Of a DNA stretch of 9,371 nt, positions 1-6,824 are shown one piece after another (positions within the stretch are counted from its first letter, which is position 1; each line of letters begins with the position of its first letter). A program made the position numbers and the translations under genes. Source of the DNA: an uncultured Veillonella sp. (GTDB taxonomy: Bacteria; Bacillota; Negativicutes; Veillonellales; Veillonellaceae); contig CAKPSA010000046.1 in assembly GCA_934183145.1 (NCBI GenBank), positions 1-9,371 on the forward strand, in the 5' to 3' direction. Under the pieces are notes generated by a model. It was not told where the DNA came from. It worked only from the letters and a program-made list of their open reading frames with translations, and did no database searches.

Positions 1-171
1 GGTGGTGCCGTAGCAGCGGCTATTATTGTGGCTGTCTTTGTGTATGGTTTATCCCTATGGTTAACAAAGGCCGTTGTAAAAGCTGATATGTATCATTTCC
101 CAGTTATAGGTAAGCGCTTACAAGCGCGCCGAGATAAGGAGGAGGCTAAGCTATATGAAGAACAATACTGA
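1..171 (+). CDS. C-terminal end of a membrane protein, probably a SpoVB/MurJ-type lipid or polysaccharide flippase (partial)
   Basis: The window opens inside a reading frame that gives 56 residues before a TGA at 169-171. The first 20 or so residues (GGAVAAAIIVAVFVYGLSLW) are a hydrophobic helix. A short polar tail follows with a D-x-Y-x-F-P-V-I-G-K-R-L stretch and then many Lys, Arg and Glu. A last membrane helix followed by a 'P-x-I-G-K' tail is typical of the polysaccharide biosynthesis/MATE-like flippases (SpoVB, YabM), and in Bacillus such a gene lies directly upstream of the mazG-type gene yabN. The frame overlaps mazG by 17 bases, so the two are probably translationally coupled. The family call rests on this tail and on gene order; the coding nature of the frame is more secure. 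Confidence 0.6.
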   Translation, partial: GGAVAAAIIVAVFVYGLSLWLTKAVVKADMYHFPVIGKRLQARRDKEEAKLYEEQY

Positions 172-937
172 TAAGCCCGTATCGGTACAACCATTAGTCG
201 ATGTAGTAAAAGCTTTGCGTGCTCCAGATGGTTGTCCATGGGATCAAAAGCAAACTCATGAATCTTTGCGTCGATATTTCATCGAAGAAACCTATGAAGT
301 AGTAGATGCTATCGATAATAAAGATATGGATAATCTTCGTGAAGAACTAGGGGATGTATTATTACAAGTTGTCTTTCACAGTCAATTAGCAGAGGAATCC
401 GGTCAATTTACATTAGATGATGTAATAAATGATGTAACGCAAAAGATGATTCGTCGTCATCCTCATGTGTTTAACCGAGAAAATAATGAAAAAACATACA
501 CTTGGGATGAATTAAAGGCGCAAGAAAAGAGAAATATACAGAATTCTGTATTAGATGGCGTATCAAAAGGCTTGCCTGCTTTAGTAGCGGCTTATAAACT
601 GCAAGAAAAGGCTGCAAAGCTAGGTTTTGACTGGGACGAGCTCGATCCGGTTTGGGCGAAAGTCTCCGAGGAAATGGATGAATTTAAGGAGGCTATAGCC
701 CAAGAAGATAGAGAAAATATGGAAAAAGAAGCGGGGGACGTGCTTTTTTCCTTGATTAATCTATTAAGATGGTATAAAATAAGCGGTGAAAATGCACTAA
801 ATCGCACAAACACAAAGTTCCGACAGCGTTTTTTACATGTAGAAGCTTGTGTTAACCAAAGCGATCGCTCATGGGAAGACTTTTCATTAGCTGAGCTGGA
901 TGCTTTTTGGGAGGAGGCTAAAGTGCAGGAAAAGTAG
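155..937 (+). CDS. mazG: MazG family nucleoside triphosphate pyrophosphohydrolase
   Basis: The 260-residue product hydrolyses (d)NTPs to the monophosphate and pyrophosphate in the cytoplasm. It is thought to clear abnormal nucleotides and, in E. coli, to lower (p)ppGpp. Two MazG repeats are visible. The N-terminal one has the CPWD motif (27-30), the EExxE metal site (44-48) and EELGD (63-67). The C-terminal one, catalytic in E. coli, has EEMDE (172-176) and KEAGD (191-195). The length matches E. coli MazG (263), and the methyltransferase domain fused to MazG in Bacillus YabN is absent. The ATG at 155 follows an AAGGAGGAGG ribosome site (136-145). It overlaps the upstream gene, and the HU gene begins 51 bases after its stop, so all three may share one transcript ending at the 1304-1331 terminator. 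Confidence 0.95.
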   Translation: MKNNTDKPVSVQPLVDVVKALRAPDGCPWDQKQTHESLRRYFIEETYEVVDAIDNKDMDNLREELGDVLLQVVFHSQLAEESGQFTLDDVINDVTQKMIRRHPHVFNRENNEKTYTWDELKAQEKRNIQNSVLDGVSKGLPALVAAYKLQEKAAKLGFDWDELDPVWAKVSEEMDEFKEAIAQEDRENMEKEAGDVLFSLINLLRWYKISGENALNRTNTKFRQRFLHVEACVNQSDRSWEDFSLAELDAFWEEAKVQEK

Positions 938-988
938 CCTAGAGGTTTGCATGCTTCTTAGGTATAGTATTTTTAAGGAGGTTCTGTC

Positions 989-1288
989 ATGAACAAAACA
1001 GAATTAATCGCAAGTGTTGCACAAAAAACTGAATTAACTAAAAAAGACGCTGAAAAAGCAGTAAAAGCTGTTTTCGACACAGTTGCTGAAGAATTAGCTG
1101 CTGGCGGTAAAGTACAAGTTATCGGCTTCGGTACTTTCGAAGTTCGTGAACGCGCAGCTCGTGAAGGCCGTAACCCACAAAACGGTAAAACTATCACTAT
1201 CGCAGCTTCCAAATCCCCTGCATTCAAAGCTGGTAAAGGTTTGAAAGAACAAGTTAACGCTGCAAAAGCTAAAAAACGCAAAAAATAA
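989..1288 (+). CDS. hup: HU family histone-like DNA-binding protein
   Basis: This 99-residue basic protein binds and bends DNA without much sequence preference, as a dimer, and compacts the nucleoid. The first 45 residues form the helical dimerisation body. The [18 protein letters not shown] stretch (46-63) and the following KTITI leads into and out of the DNA-gripping beta arms, including Pro63, the residue that intercalates between bases. The core ends near residue 90, as in ordinary HU, and is followed by a short Lys/Arg-rich tail (AAKAKKRKK) that adds positive charge. The codons are very uniform (GCT, GAA, AAA, CGT), which suggests high expression. A strong AAGGAGG (975-981) sets the start. 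A perfect terminator follows. HU versus IHF cannot be fully settled by eye, but the sequence is HU-like throughout. Confidence 0.96.
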   Translation: MNKTELIASVAQKTELTKKDAEKAVKAVFDTVAEELAAGGKVQVIGFGTFEVRERAAREGRNPQNGKTITIAASKSPAFKAGKGLKEQVNAAKAKKRKK

Positions 1289-1303
1289 TCCCTAATGGAT
1301 TGG

Positions 1304-1331
1304 AAAGAGACCTTTCGAGGTCTCTTTTTTT
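1304..1331 (+). terminator. Rho-independent terminator after the HU gene
   Basis: A perfect 10-bp stem (1304-1313 with 1318-1327) closes on a TTCG loop and runs into seven or more T residues. It lies 15 bases after the HU stop codon and ends the flippase-mazG-HU run. Confidence 0.95.
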
Positions 1332-1341
1332 CGTTTATTTA

Positions 1342-1350
1342 TGGTATAAT
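1342..1350 (+). promoter_or_regulatory. Extended -10 promoter for the glycosyltransferase gene
   Basis: TGG-TATAAT (1342-1350) is a consensus extended -10 element. No good -35 is seen at the expected distance, where the bases belong to the T tail of the preceding terminator. The extended TG motif would compensate. The predicted start near 1357 leaves a leader of only about 14 bases before the ATG at 1371, with AAAGGGTG as the ribosome site. Confidence 0.7.
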
Positions 1351-1370
1351 GCACAGAGAAAGGGTGTACT

Positions 1371-2525
1371 ATGAATAACGAAAGATCACGGAAGGTTCTC
1401 ATTGTGTCCGCTTCTATTGGGACCGGACATATGCAGGCTGCTAGAGCTATAGAAGAATATTGGAAAGAGAAGGAGCCACAAGCTACGATTACTCATGTGG
1501 ACTTTCTAGATACAGAAACCATGTCTGTAGAACATTTGATTAAAGGCACATATATCAAGATGATAGATGTGTTTCCTATGCTGTACGATATAATTTATCG
1601 CGTATCAAAGGGCGAAAAACGTGGTACAGTTATGCAAACTGCCTTATCATACTTATTAAAAAGTCGTATGCTTAAGTTGGTGCAACAAGAAAAGCCAGAT
1701 GTAATGGTATTTACTCATCCATTCCCATGTGGTGCTGCGTCTATCTTAAAACGCCAAGGTCATATTGATGTACCGTTAGTGGCTATTATGACGGATTTTA
1801 GTAGTCATCAGTTTTGGCTTTACCCACAGATTGATACATACTATGTGGCTACTGAATCAATGGTAACTGAAATGGTCGCATCTGGTATTGATATAGCTCG
1901 TATTCATGTATCGGGCATTCCTGTACGCCGTGCTTTCTTCCGTGATGCTATTGAAGAATATAAAGTAGAAGAATCAATAAAAGTACTCGTTATGGGCGGT
2001 GGGCTTGGTTTAGGTTCTCTAGAAACGGCATTAAAGCATTTAGATGATGTACATGGTATTGATGAGATTACAGTTGTAGCGGGTCAAAATACATCGCTCT
2101 ATGAGTCCTTGGTTACTCTTAGTGAGTCTATGAGAACAAAGACTATTGTGTATGGGTATACTACAAATATTTCAGAGCTTATGAAATTATCTACTCTACT
2201 TGTTACAAAACCGGGTGCATTAACATGTATGGAGGCCGTTACAATTGGTTTGCCAATGGTATTCTTTAATGCCATTCCTGGTCAAGAGGAGGCCAACGCA
2301 GAACTATTAGAACAACGAGGTTGTGCTCGGTGGGCTCGTGATATTCATAACCTAGGTGATGTTGTGACAGCACTACTCATTAATCCTCCACGACTTCAAC
2401 AAATGTCTGAGCGCGCTCGTGAATGGCATGTAGATGGTGCAGCCAATATCGTAAATAGTCTTATAAATATACTAGATTCTGAAACGCCAGTAGAATTAGT
2501 GAAAGCAGAGGAATCCATTAGTTAA
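1371..2525 (+). CDS. MGDG synthase / UgtP-type diacylglycerol glycosyltransferase
   Basis: The 384-residue product belongs to the family that transfers a hexose from a UDP-sugar to diacylglycerol at the inner face of the membrane (plant MGD1, Bacillus UgtP/YpfP; GT28-type GT-B fold). Visible motifs are SIGTGH near the N-terminus (15-20), THPFP (115-119), TDF (141-143), GIPVR (182-186) and the glycine-rich MGGGLGLG at the start of the C-terminal domain (208-215). The sugar-nucleotide signature TKPGALTCMEA (279-289) and AIPGQEEAN (301-309) follow. The usual form of the signature is KPGGLT-x-x-EA, so one Gly is Ala here. No signal peptide is seen, which fits a peripheral membrane enzyme. The gene stands alone between two terminators. 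Sugar, acceptor and number of transfers cannot be read from the sequence. MurG-like activity is less likely, because the N-terminal domain is of MGDG-synthase type. Confidence 0.85.
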   Translation: MNNERSRKVLIVSASIGTGHMQAARAIEEYWKEKEPQATITHVDFLDTETMSVEHLIKGTYIKMIDVFPMLYDIIYRVSKGEKRGTVMQTALSYLLKSRMLKLVQQEKPDVMVFTHPFPCGAASILKRQGHIDVPLVAIMTDFSSHQFWLYPQIDTYYVATESMVTEMVASGIDIARIHVSGIPVRRAFFRDAIEEYKVEESIKVLVMGGGLGLGSLETALKHLDDVHGIDEITVVAGQNTSLYESLVTLSESMRTKTIVYGYTTNISELMKLSTLLVTKPGALTCMEAVTIGLPMVFFNAIPGQEEANAELLEQRGCARWARDIHNLGDVVTALLINPPRLQQMSERAREWHVDGAANIVNSLINILDSETPVELVKAEESIS

Positions 2526-2586
2526 TAGACTACTATCTACACAAACAGGATGATGGTAAACGTTATATGTTCCATCATAAAATTAA

Positions 2587-2619
2587 AAAAGCGATGACCT
2601 TATACAGGTCATCGCTTTT
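2587..2619. terminator. Bidirectional terminator between convergent genes
   Basis: A perfect 14-bp stem (2587-2600 with 2606-2619) with a TATAC loop has a T-rich run on its right and an A-rich run on its left. It can stop both the glycosyltransferase transcript and the leftward transcript of the acidic protein gene. A weaker hairpin (2550-2556 with 2572-2578) lies just before it on the glycosyltransferase side. Confidence 0.92.
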
Positions 2620-2622
2620 GTT

Positions 2623-2943
2623 TTATTGATACTGTTCAATATGTTCTTGGCGAATGTTTTGAAGTGTTTCTAAGAATGCATCTGTACTTTCAGCACTGTC
2701 CAATAAGTCTTTTAATTGGTGAGAATCATCTAGGGTCACACTCCATTGGAAGGAGTCGTTATCATCGTATACATTAAATACGATTGGCGTTTCTAAATCC
2801 TCTGGCAAATGACCGTCGTCATCAGACACAGTTGCATAGGTGCCATCTTCCAAGAGCTCTGTAAATAATGTGTCATACCCATCAATATCGATAAGTTCAA
2901 AGTTGATAGTTTCGTAAAAGTCTAAAACGATATCTGCTGCCAT
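2623..2943 (-). CDS. Small, very acidic protein of unknown function
   Basis: I do not recognise this 106-residue protein. By my count it has 28 Asp/Glu against one Lys and one Arg, a net charge near -26. Acidic residues are spread along the chain, with clusters at SDDDGH (40-45) and YDDND (59-63). There is no signal peptide, membrane segment or Cys. Alternating hydrophobic and acidic residues in the first two thirds suggest beta strands, and the last 30 residues look helical. A GAGGAGGT ribosome site precedes the ATG, and a consensus promoter lies upstream, so it is very likely a real gene. It is transcribed alone, divergent from the ABC-F gene and convergent with the glycosyltransferase gene. 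It loosely recalls DUF1292-type acidic proteins and DNA-mimic proteins, but no diagnostic motif supports either. Confidence 0.82.
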   Translation of the reverse strand: MAADIVLDFYETINFELIDIDGYDTLFTELLEDGTYATVSDDDGHLPEDLETPIVFNVYDDNDSFQWSVTLDDSHQLKDLLDSAESTDAFLETLQNIRQEHIEQYQ

Positions 2944-2976
2944 GTGGACCTCCTCATGAATATATACGTTACGTTT

Positions 2977-3005
2977 ATTCTACTGAGGGGGCCTGTTACT
3001 GTCAA
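2977..3005 (-). promoter_or_regulatory. Sigma-A promoter for the acidic protein gene
   Basis: On the minus strand a perfect TTGACA (3005-3000) and a TAGAAT -10 (2982-2977) are separated by exactly 17 bases. The predicted leader is about 27 bases and carries a GAGGAGGT ribosome site. Confidence 0.85.
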
Positions 3006-3024
3006 TGGTAATGTGTAGTATAAT
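2996..3024 (+). promoter_or_regulatory. Promoter for the ABC-F gene
   Basis: A consensus TATAAT (3019-3024) has only a poor -35 (TTACTG, 2996-3001) at 17-base spacing. That -35 region overlaps the -35 of the divergent promoter, so the two promoters may compete for polymerase. Translation starts at 3056 after AGGAG (3045-3049). Confidence 0.6.
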
Positions 3025-3055
3025 AAATATCAGAATGACATAATAGGAGCATACG

Positions 3056-5062
3056 ATGAACGTTATTAGTTTACAAAACATAGAAAAATCATATGGTACA
3101 CGACTGCTGTTTAAGGATGTAAATATTACTTTTACCACCGAAAAACGGCTAGGTCTCGTGGGCATTAATGGGACAGGGAAGTCTACTTTCTTAAAAATCT
3201 TAGCAGGGCAAATGGAGCCTGATAAGGGGACCATTGAGCGAAATGGTAAGGCTAGTATCCATTACTTAGCGCAGACACCAGACTTTGATCCAGATTCTAC
3301 ATTGTTAGAAGCTGTTCTCGATGGGAATCATCCTCGTTTACGAATGGTACAATCCTTTGAGCGCATTAGTCGTGAATATCGTCAAATGCAAGAAGCTGGT
3401 GGTGAGGATGCTAAAGTATCTCGTAACTATATGAATGCCTTGGAACAAATGGATCAACAAGATGGATGGCAAGTAGAGCAAGAAGCTCGTATTATTTTAT
3501 CTAAATTAGGATTTCCAAATGTAGAGCAGAAAGTAGCGATGTTATCTGGTGGTCAAAAGCGCCGTCTTGCATTAGGACAAGCCTTACTATATCCTTGTGA
3601 CTTATTGTTGCTAGACGAACCGACAAACCATTTAGATGAAGATAGTATTGATTGGTTGGAATCCTATTTAAGTGCCCGCCAAGGGGGACTACTAATCAGC
3701 ACCCATGACAGATATTTCCTTGATTCCGTATGTAATGGGATTTTAGAATTATCAAATCGTCGCATGTACCAATACGATGGTAATTACGAAGAATTTATTG
3801 CTTTAAAGGCTGATCGAGAGGCTCGTGAGGCAGCTACGGAAGAGAAGCGCCGTCAGTTTTTAAAACGAGAAATTGAATGGGTGCGCCGCGGTGCGTTGGC
3901 GAGAACGACAAAACAAAAGGCCCGTTTAGATCGGTATGAAAAACTTAAAAATATGGAGAAAACTAGACGCCCCGATCAAATGGATCCCATTGCTTTAAAA
4001 ACGCGTTTAGGGAAAACCATCTTTGATATTGAACATTTAGCTTTTTACTTTGGCGAGCGTCCTATGATTAAGGATTTCACCTATCACGTAGTACGTCATG
4101 ATCGCATCGGTATCGTAGGTCCTAATGGTGTTGGTAAATCAACTTTTATGAACATTCTTGATGGAACCTATGAACCTTCAAGTGGTACTATCGGCAAGGG
4201 TGAAACTGTTCGTATTGCTCATTTCAAACAAGAACTGCCAGAGTTTGATGAAGATATGCGTGTCCTCGATTATATTCGAGAGGACCATTCGTATATGGTG
4301 CTAGGTGATGGCTCTACGTTGAGTGCTGGTCAGATTCTTGAGCGTTTCCTTTTCACACCTGAGCTACACGGTGTACCTATTCGCAAACTTTCTGGTGGTG
4401 AACGACGTCGATTGTATCTATTGAAATTACTTATGAGCGCGCCTAATGTGTTGTTGCTAGATGAACCGACCAATGACTTGGACATTCCAACTCTCGAAGT
4501 ATTAGAGGATTTCCTCGATTCCTTTAGTGGTGTCATTATCACCGTATGTCATGACCGTTATTTCTTAGACCGCGTTGTGGACAAACTCTTTGTCTTTAGT
4601 GGTGATGGTCAAATAGAAATCGTTCATGGATCCTATTCCGATTACAAGGATTCTTTAGATGAAAGTAGCGGTGGAAAGCGTCCATTCTATATGGCTAATA
4701 CGGAGCTGCCTGTAGGCTCTAAAGAGGAAAGAAATGAACGGTCTACGATTACTGCTAGTAGTGATGATTCATCGCTAGGTAACTCGGCAGATGTTCTTGC
4801 TAGTAATATGAGAACTTCTGAGGGCGATACTTTTAAAGACGCACCAAAGAAGGGGTTAAACAAGGCAGAAGAAGCAGAGTATGCTAAAATTATGGATGAA
4901 CTACCTAAATTAGAGCATTTAGTAAAGGGCCTTGATGTCATGATCAGTCAAGTCGGTACTGATTATGAAAAGATGCAATCCTTGATGGCTGAGCGAGAAG
5001 AGACTCAATCCCAAATAGATGTGCTCACAGAACGGTGGATGGAATTAGAAGAGCGTCTATAA
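3056..5062 (+). CDS. ABC-F family ATPase, Uup/YfmR type
   Basis: The 668-residue product has two ATP-binding cassettes in one chain and no membrane segments, so it is an ABC-F protein acting on the ribosome rather than a transporter. Cassette 1 has Walker A GINGTGKST (36-44), signature LSGGQ (163-167), LLLLDEP with catalytic Glu188, and switch His217. Cassette 2 has GPNGVGKST (355-363), LSGGE (445-449), VLLLDEP with Glu470, and His499. The linker between them (about 250-310) carries the basic REIEWVRRGALARTTKQKAR stretch, the P-site tRNA interaction motif in the Uup/YfmR form. A Ser/Asp-rich spacer (535-600) leads to a C-terminal coiled coil (about 603-668), as in Uup. Known relatives relieve ribosomes stalled at proline-rich or other hard sequences, and Uup also binds DNA through its C-terminus. 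Antibiotic resistance is less likely but cannot be excluded. Confidence 0.93.
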   Translation: MNVISLQNIEKSYGTRLLFKDVNITFTTEKRLGLVGINGTGKSTFLKILAGQMEPDKGTIERNGKASIHYLAQTPDFDPDSTLLEAVLDGNHPRLRMVQSFERISREYRQMQEAGGEDAKVSRNYMNALEQMDQQDGWQVEQEARIILSKLGFPNVEQKVAMLSGGQKRRLALGQALLYPCDLLLLDEPTNHLDEDSIDWLESYLSARQGGLLISTHDRYFLDSVCNGILELSNRRMYQYDGNYEEFIALKADREAREAATEEKRRQFLKREIEWVRRGALARTTKQKARLDRYEKLKNMEKTRRPDQMDPIALKTRLGKTIFDIEHLAFYFGERPMIKDFTYHVVRHDRIGIVGPNGVGKSTFMNILDGTYEPSSGTIGKGETVRIAHFKQELPEFDEDMRVLDYIREDHSYMVLGDGSTLSAGQILERFLFTPELHGVPIRKLSGGERRRLYLLKLLMSAPNVLLLDEPTNDLDIPTLEVLEDFLDSFSGVIITVCHDRYFLDRVVDKLFVFSGDGQIEIVHGSYSDYKDSLDESSGGKRPFYMANTELPVGSKEERNERSTITASSDDSSLGNSADVLASNMRTSEGDTFKDAPKKGLNKAEEAEYAKIMDELPKLEHLVKGLDVMISQVGTDYEKMQSLMAEREETQSQIDVLTERWMELEERL

Positions 5063-5119
5063 TTCCTTGTATCATGCGATTTTTTAATATCTGTTATGCA
5101 AAGGAATTACATGTAAATT

Positions 5120-5137
5120 TATTGATAAAAATCACAA
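5120..5137. promoter_or_regulatory. Possible FNR-like or Rex-like operator on the hydrogenase -35
   Basis: TTGAT-AAAA-ATCAC (5122-5135) matches the FNR half-sites (TTGAT-N4-ATCAA) at nine of ten positions. The same bases in an 18-bp frame (5120-5137, ending ATCACAA) match the low-GC Rex operator (TTGTGAA-W4-TTCACAA) at ten of fourteen. The dyad covers the -35 and is centred near -28, a position that would block polymerase when bound. Part of the match is forced by the -35 itself, so this is a suggestion only. Confidence 0.35.
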
Positions 5138-5150
5138 TGTATAGTATAAT
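5122..5150 (+). promoter_or_regulatory. Sigma-A promoter of the hydrogenase gene
   Basis: TTGATA (5122-5127) and TATAAT (5145-5150) are exactly 17 bases apart, a near-consensus promoter fitting a strongly expressed fermentation gene. The predicted start is near 5157, and a GTAGGAGGA ribosome site precedes the ATG at 5195. Confidence 0.88.
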
Positions 5151-5194
5151 TTCATCGATTAACGATAACAACGTTACCTAAGTAGGAGGAACTC

Positions 5195-6664
5195 ATGAGT
5201 AAGTACCAATTTTTAGACCGTCGTGTACCAATTGAAGACGGCAATATTGCATTAGTACAAGATTTATCCAAATGTAAAAACTGCTCCTTATGTCGTAAAG
5301 CTTGTGCTGTAGACATGGGCGTATTTGATTATTATGATTTAACAACTAATGGGGATCATCCAATTTGTATTCATTGCGGTCAATGTGCATCTATTTGTCC
5401 ATTCGATTCCATCAATGAACGTTCTGAAATTGATGAAGTAAAAGCAGCTATTGCTGACCCTAATAAAATCGTCGTTTTCCAAACTGCACCTGCTGTACGT
5501 GTTGGCTTAGGTGAAGAGTTTGGTCTTGATGCAGGTACATTCGTAGAAGGTAAAATGGTAGCTGCTCTTCGTAAATTGGGTGGCGACTATATTTTAGATA
5601 CAAACTTTGGCGCTGACATGACTATCATGGAGGAAGCATCTGAGTTGTTGGAACGTGTTATCAATAGTGATTCCGTATTGCCTCAATTCACATCTTGTTG
5701 CCCTGCTTGGGTTAAGTTTGCTGAAACATTCTATCCAGAATTCTTGCCAAACTTGTCTACTGCTAAGAGTCCAATTGCAATGCAAGCGCCTACACAAAAA
5801 ACATATTTTGCTGAAAAAATGGGCCTTGATGCAAAACAAATCGTTGCTGTTGCAGTAACACCTTGTACAGCTAAGAAATTTGAAATTCGTCGTGACGAAA
5901 TGAATTCCTCTGCTGAATACTGGGATGTACCAGAAATGCGCGATACAGATTACTGTATTACTACACGTGAACTTGCAAAATGGTTACGTGCAGAAGAAAT
6001 CAACTTTGATGAATTAGAAGATTCTGCATTTGATCCATTGATGGGTGAAGCATCTGGTGGTGGTATCATCTTCGGTAATACTGGTGGCGTTATGGAAGCA
6101 GCTATGCGTGCAGCTTACAAATTAGCAACTGGTGAAGATGCACCTCAAACATTGATCCCATTCGAAGCAATTCGTGGTATGGACGGTGCTCGTGAAGCAG
6201 ACGTAGTCATTGGGGACAAAACATTACATGTAGCGGCTGTTCATGGTACAGGCAACTTGCGTAAGTTCATCGAACGCATGCGTGCAGAAAATATCCATTA
6301 TGACTTCATCGAAGTAATGGCGTGCCGTGGTGGCTGTATCGGTGGCGGTGGGCAACCACGCGTTAAATTACCAATGGCTGATAAAGCTCGCGAAGCTCGT
6401 ATTGCTTCCTTGTACACTCGTGATGCAGAAGTAAAAGTAAAAGCAGCTTGTGATAATCCAGATATCCAAAAATTATATGATGAGTTCTTCGATGGCAAAC
6501 CTATGAGCCATAAAGCTCATCACATGTTGCATACAACATTTGTGAACCGTTCTGAAGACTTAGGCCCTAATGGTGCTTGTACACCTGCTACATGCCCAAC
6601 ATCTGTGCCTAACTTGAAAAAGGCCGCAGAAGCAGCTAAAGCAGCAGCGGAAGCTAATAACTAA
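5195..6664 (+). CDS. hydA: [FeFe] hydrogenase, monomeric ferredoxin-type (two [4Fe-4S] clusters plus H-cluster)
   Basis: The 489-residue product reduces protons to H2, most likely with electrons from ferredoxin, in the cytoplasm. The N-terminal ferredoxin domain has two CxxCxxCxxxC sets (Cys27/30/33/37 and Cys58/61/64/68). The catalytic domain has the three H-cluster motifs: TSCCPAW (166-172), TPCTAKKFE (222-230) and MACRGGCIGGGGQP (375-388). Cluster ligands are therefore Cys169, Cys224, Cys377 and Cys381. The known proton path of clostridial CpI is conserved by alignment (Cys168, Glu147, Glu150, Ser188, Arg154). Two positions differ from the usual form: Ala171 for Gly, and Thr222 for the Met of MPCxxK. 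The domain ends with the usual LHTTFV near 450. About 35 extra residues follow, with two Cys (462, 467) and an Ala/Lys/Glu tail. No maturase or NADH-linked subunit gene is in the window. Confidence 0.95.
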   Translation: MSKYQFLDRRVPIEDGNIALVQDLSKCKNCSLCRKACAVDMGVFDYYDLTTNGDHPICIHCGQCASICPFDSINERSEIDEVKAAIADPNKIVVFQTAPAVRVGLGEEFGLDAGTFVEGKMVAALRKLGGDYILDTNFGADMTIMEEASELLERVINSDSVLPQFTSCCPAWVKFAETFYPEFLPNLSTAKSPIAMQAPTQKTYFAEKMGLDAKQIVAVAVTPCTAKKFEIRRDEMNSSAEYWDVPEMRDTDYCITTRELAKWLRAEEINFDELEDSAFDPLMGEASGGGIIFGNTGGVMEAAMRAAYKLATGEDAPQTLIPFEAIRGMDGAREADVVIGDKTLHVAAVHGTGNLRKFIERMRAENIHYDFIEVMACRGGCIGGGGQPRVKLPMADKAREARIASLYTRDAEVKVKAACDNPDIQKLYDEFFDGKPMSHKAHHMLHTTFVNRSEDLGPNGACTPATCPTSVPNLKKAAEAAKAAAEANN

Positions 6665-6674
6665 TAGCTAAAAA

Positions 6675-6740
6675 ATAGTTAATAGTAACAATTAACCATA
6701 ACCGTAACCGTAACCGTAATAGTGACAGTTAACTATAGTT
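6675..6740 (+). repeat. TAACCG hexamer tandem repeat inside an inverted repeat, 3' of the hydrogenase gene
   Basis: Three exact TAACCG units (6699-6716) are preceded by TAACCA (6693-6698) and followed by TAATAG (6717-6722). Flanking arms ATAGTTAA (6675-6682) and TTAACTAT (6729-6736) are perfectly complementary, and with further pairing the arms match at 12 of 15 positions. The repeat would sit in the loop of a hairpin in the hydrogenase mRNA. A separate 10-bp palindrome, AACTATAGTT, occupies 6731-6740. Confidence 0.75.
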
Positions 6741-6785
6741 AGTTGATACATACTATAAAAGTACATATATAGCTTAAGATAAAAG

Positions 6786-6824
6786 GCAGATAGTTGATCT
6801 TTCAATCAGCTATCTGCTTTTTTT
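6786..6824 (+). terminator. Rho-independent terminator of the hydrogenase gene
   Basis: An 8-bp stem (6786-6793 with 6810-6817) extends through a T-G wobble and four more pairs to a CTTTCA loop, and seven T residues follow. It lies about 120 bases after the hydrogenase stop, so the mRNA has a long 3' tail that includes the hexamer repeat. Confidence 0.92.

Noticed and set aside
947..968. Promoter for the HU gene (TTGCAT with TATAGT)
   Set aside because: The two elements are only 10 bases apart, too close for a sigma-A promoter. A weaker HU promoter may still exist here.
973..1281. Antisense frame opposite the HU gene
   Set aside because: It arises from the biased codons of HU on the other strand and has no ribosome site or recognisable product.
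5061..5108. Inverted repeat AATTCCTT/AAGGAATT after the ABC-F stop as a terminator
   Set aside because: Only 8 bp with a 32-base loop and no T run after the right arm. No convincing terminator follows the ABC-F gene.
6693..6722. CRISPR array
   Set aside because: The repeated unit is only six bases with no spacers between copies.
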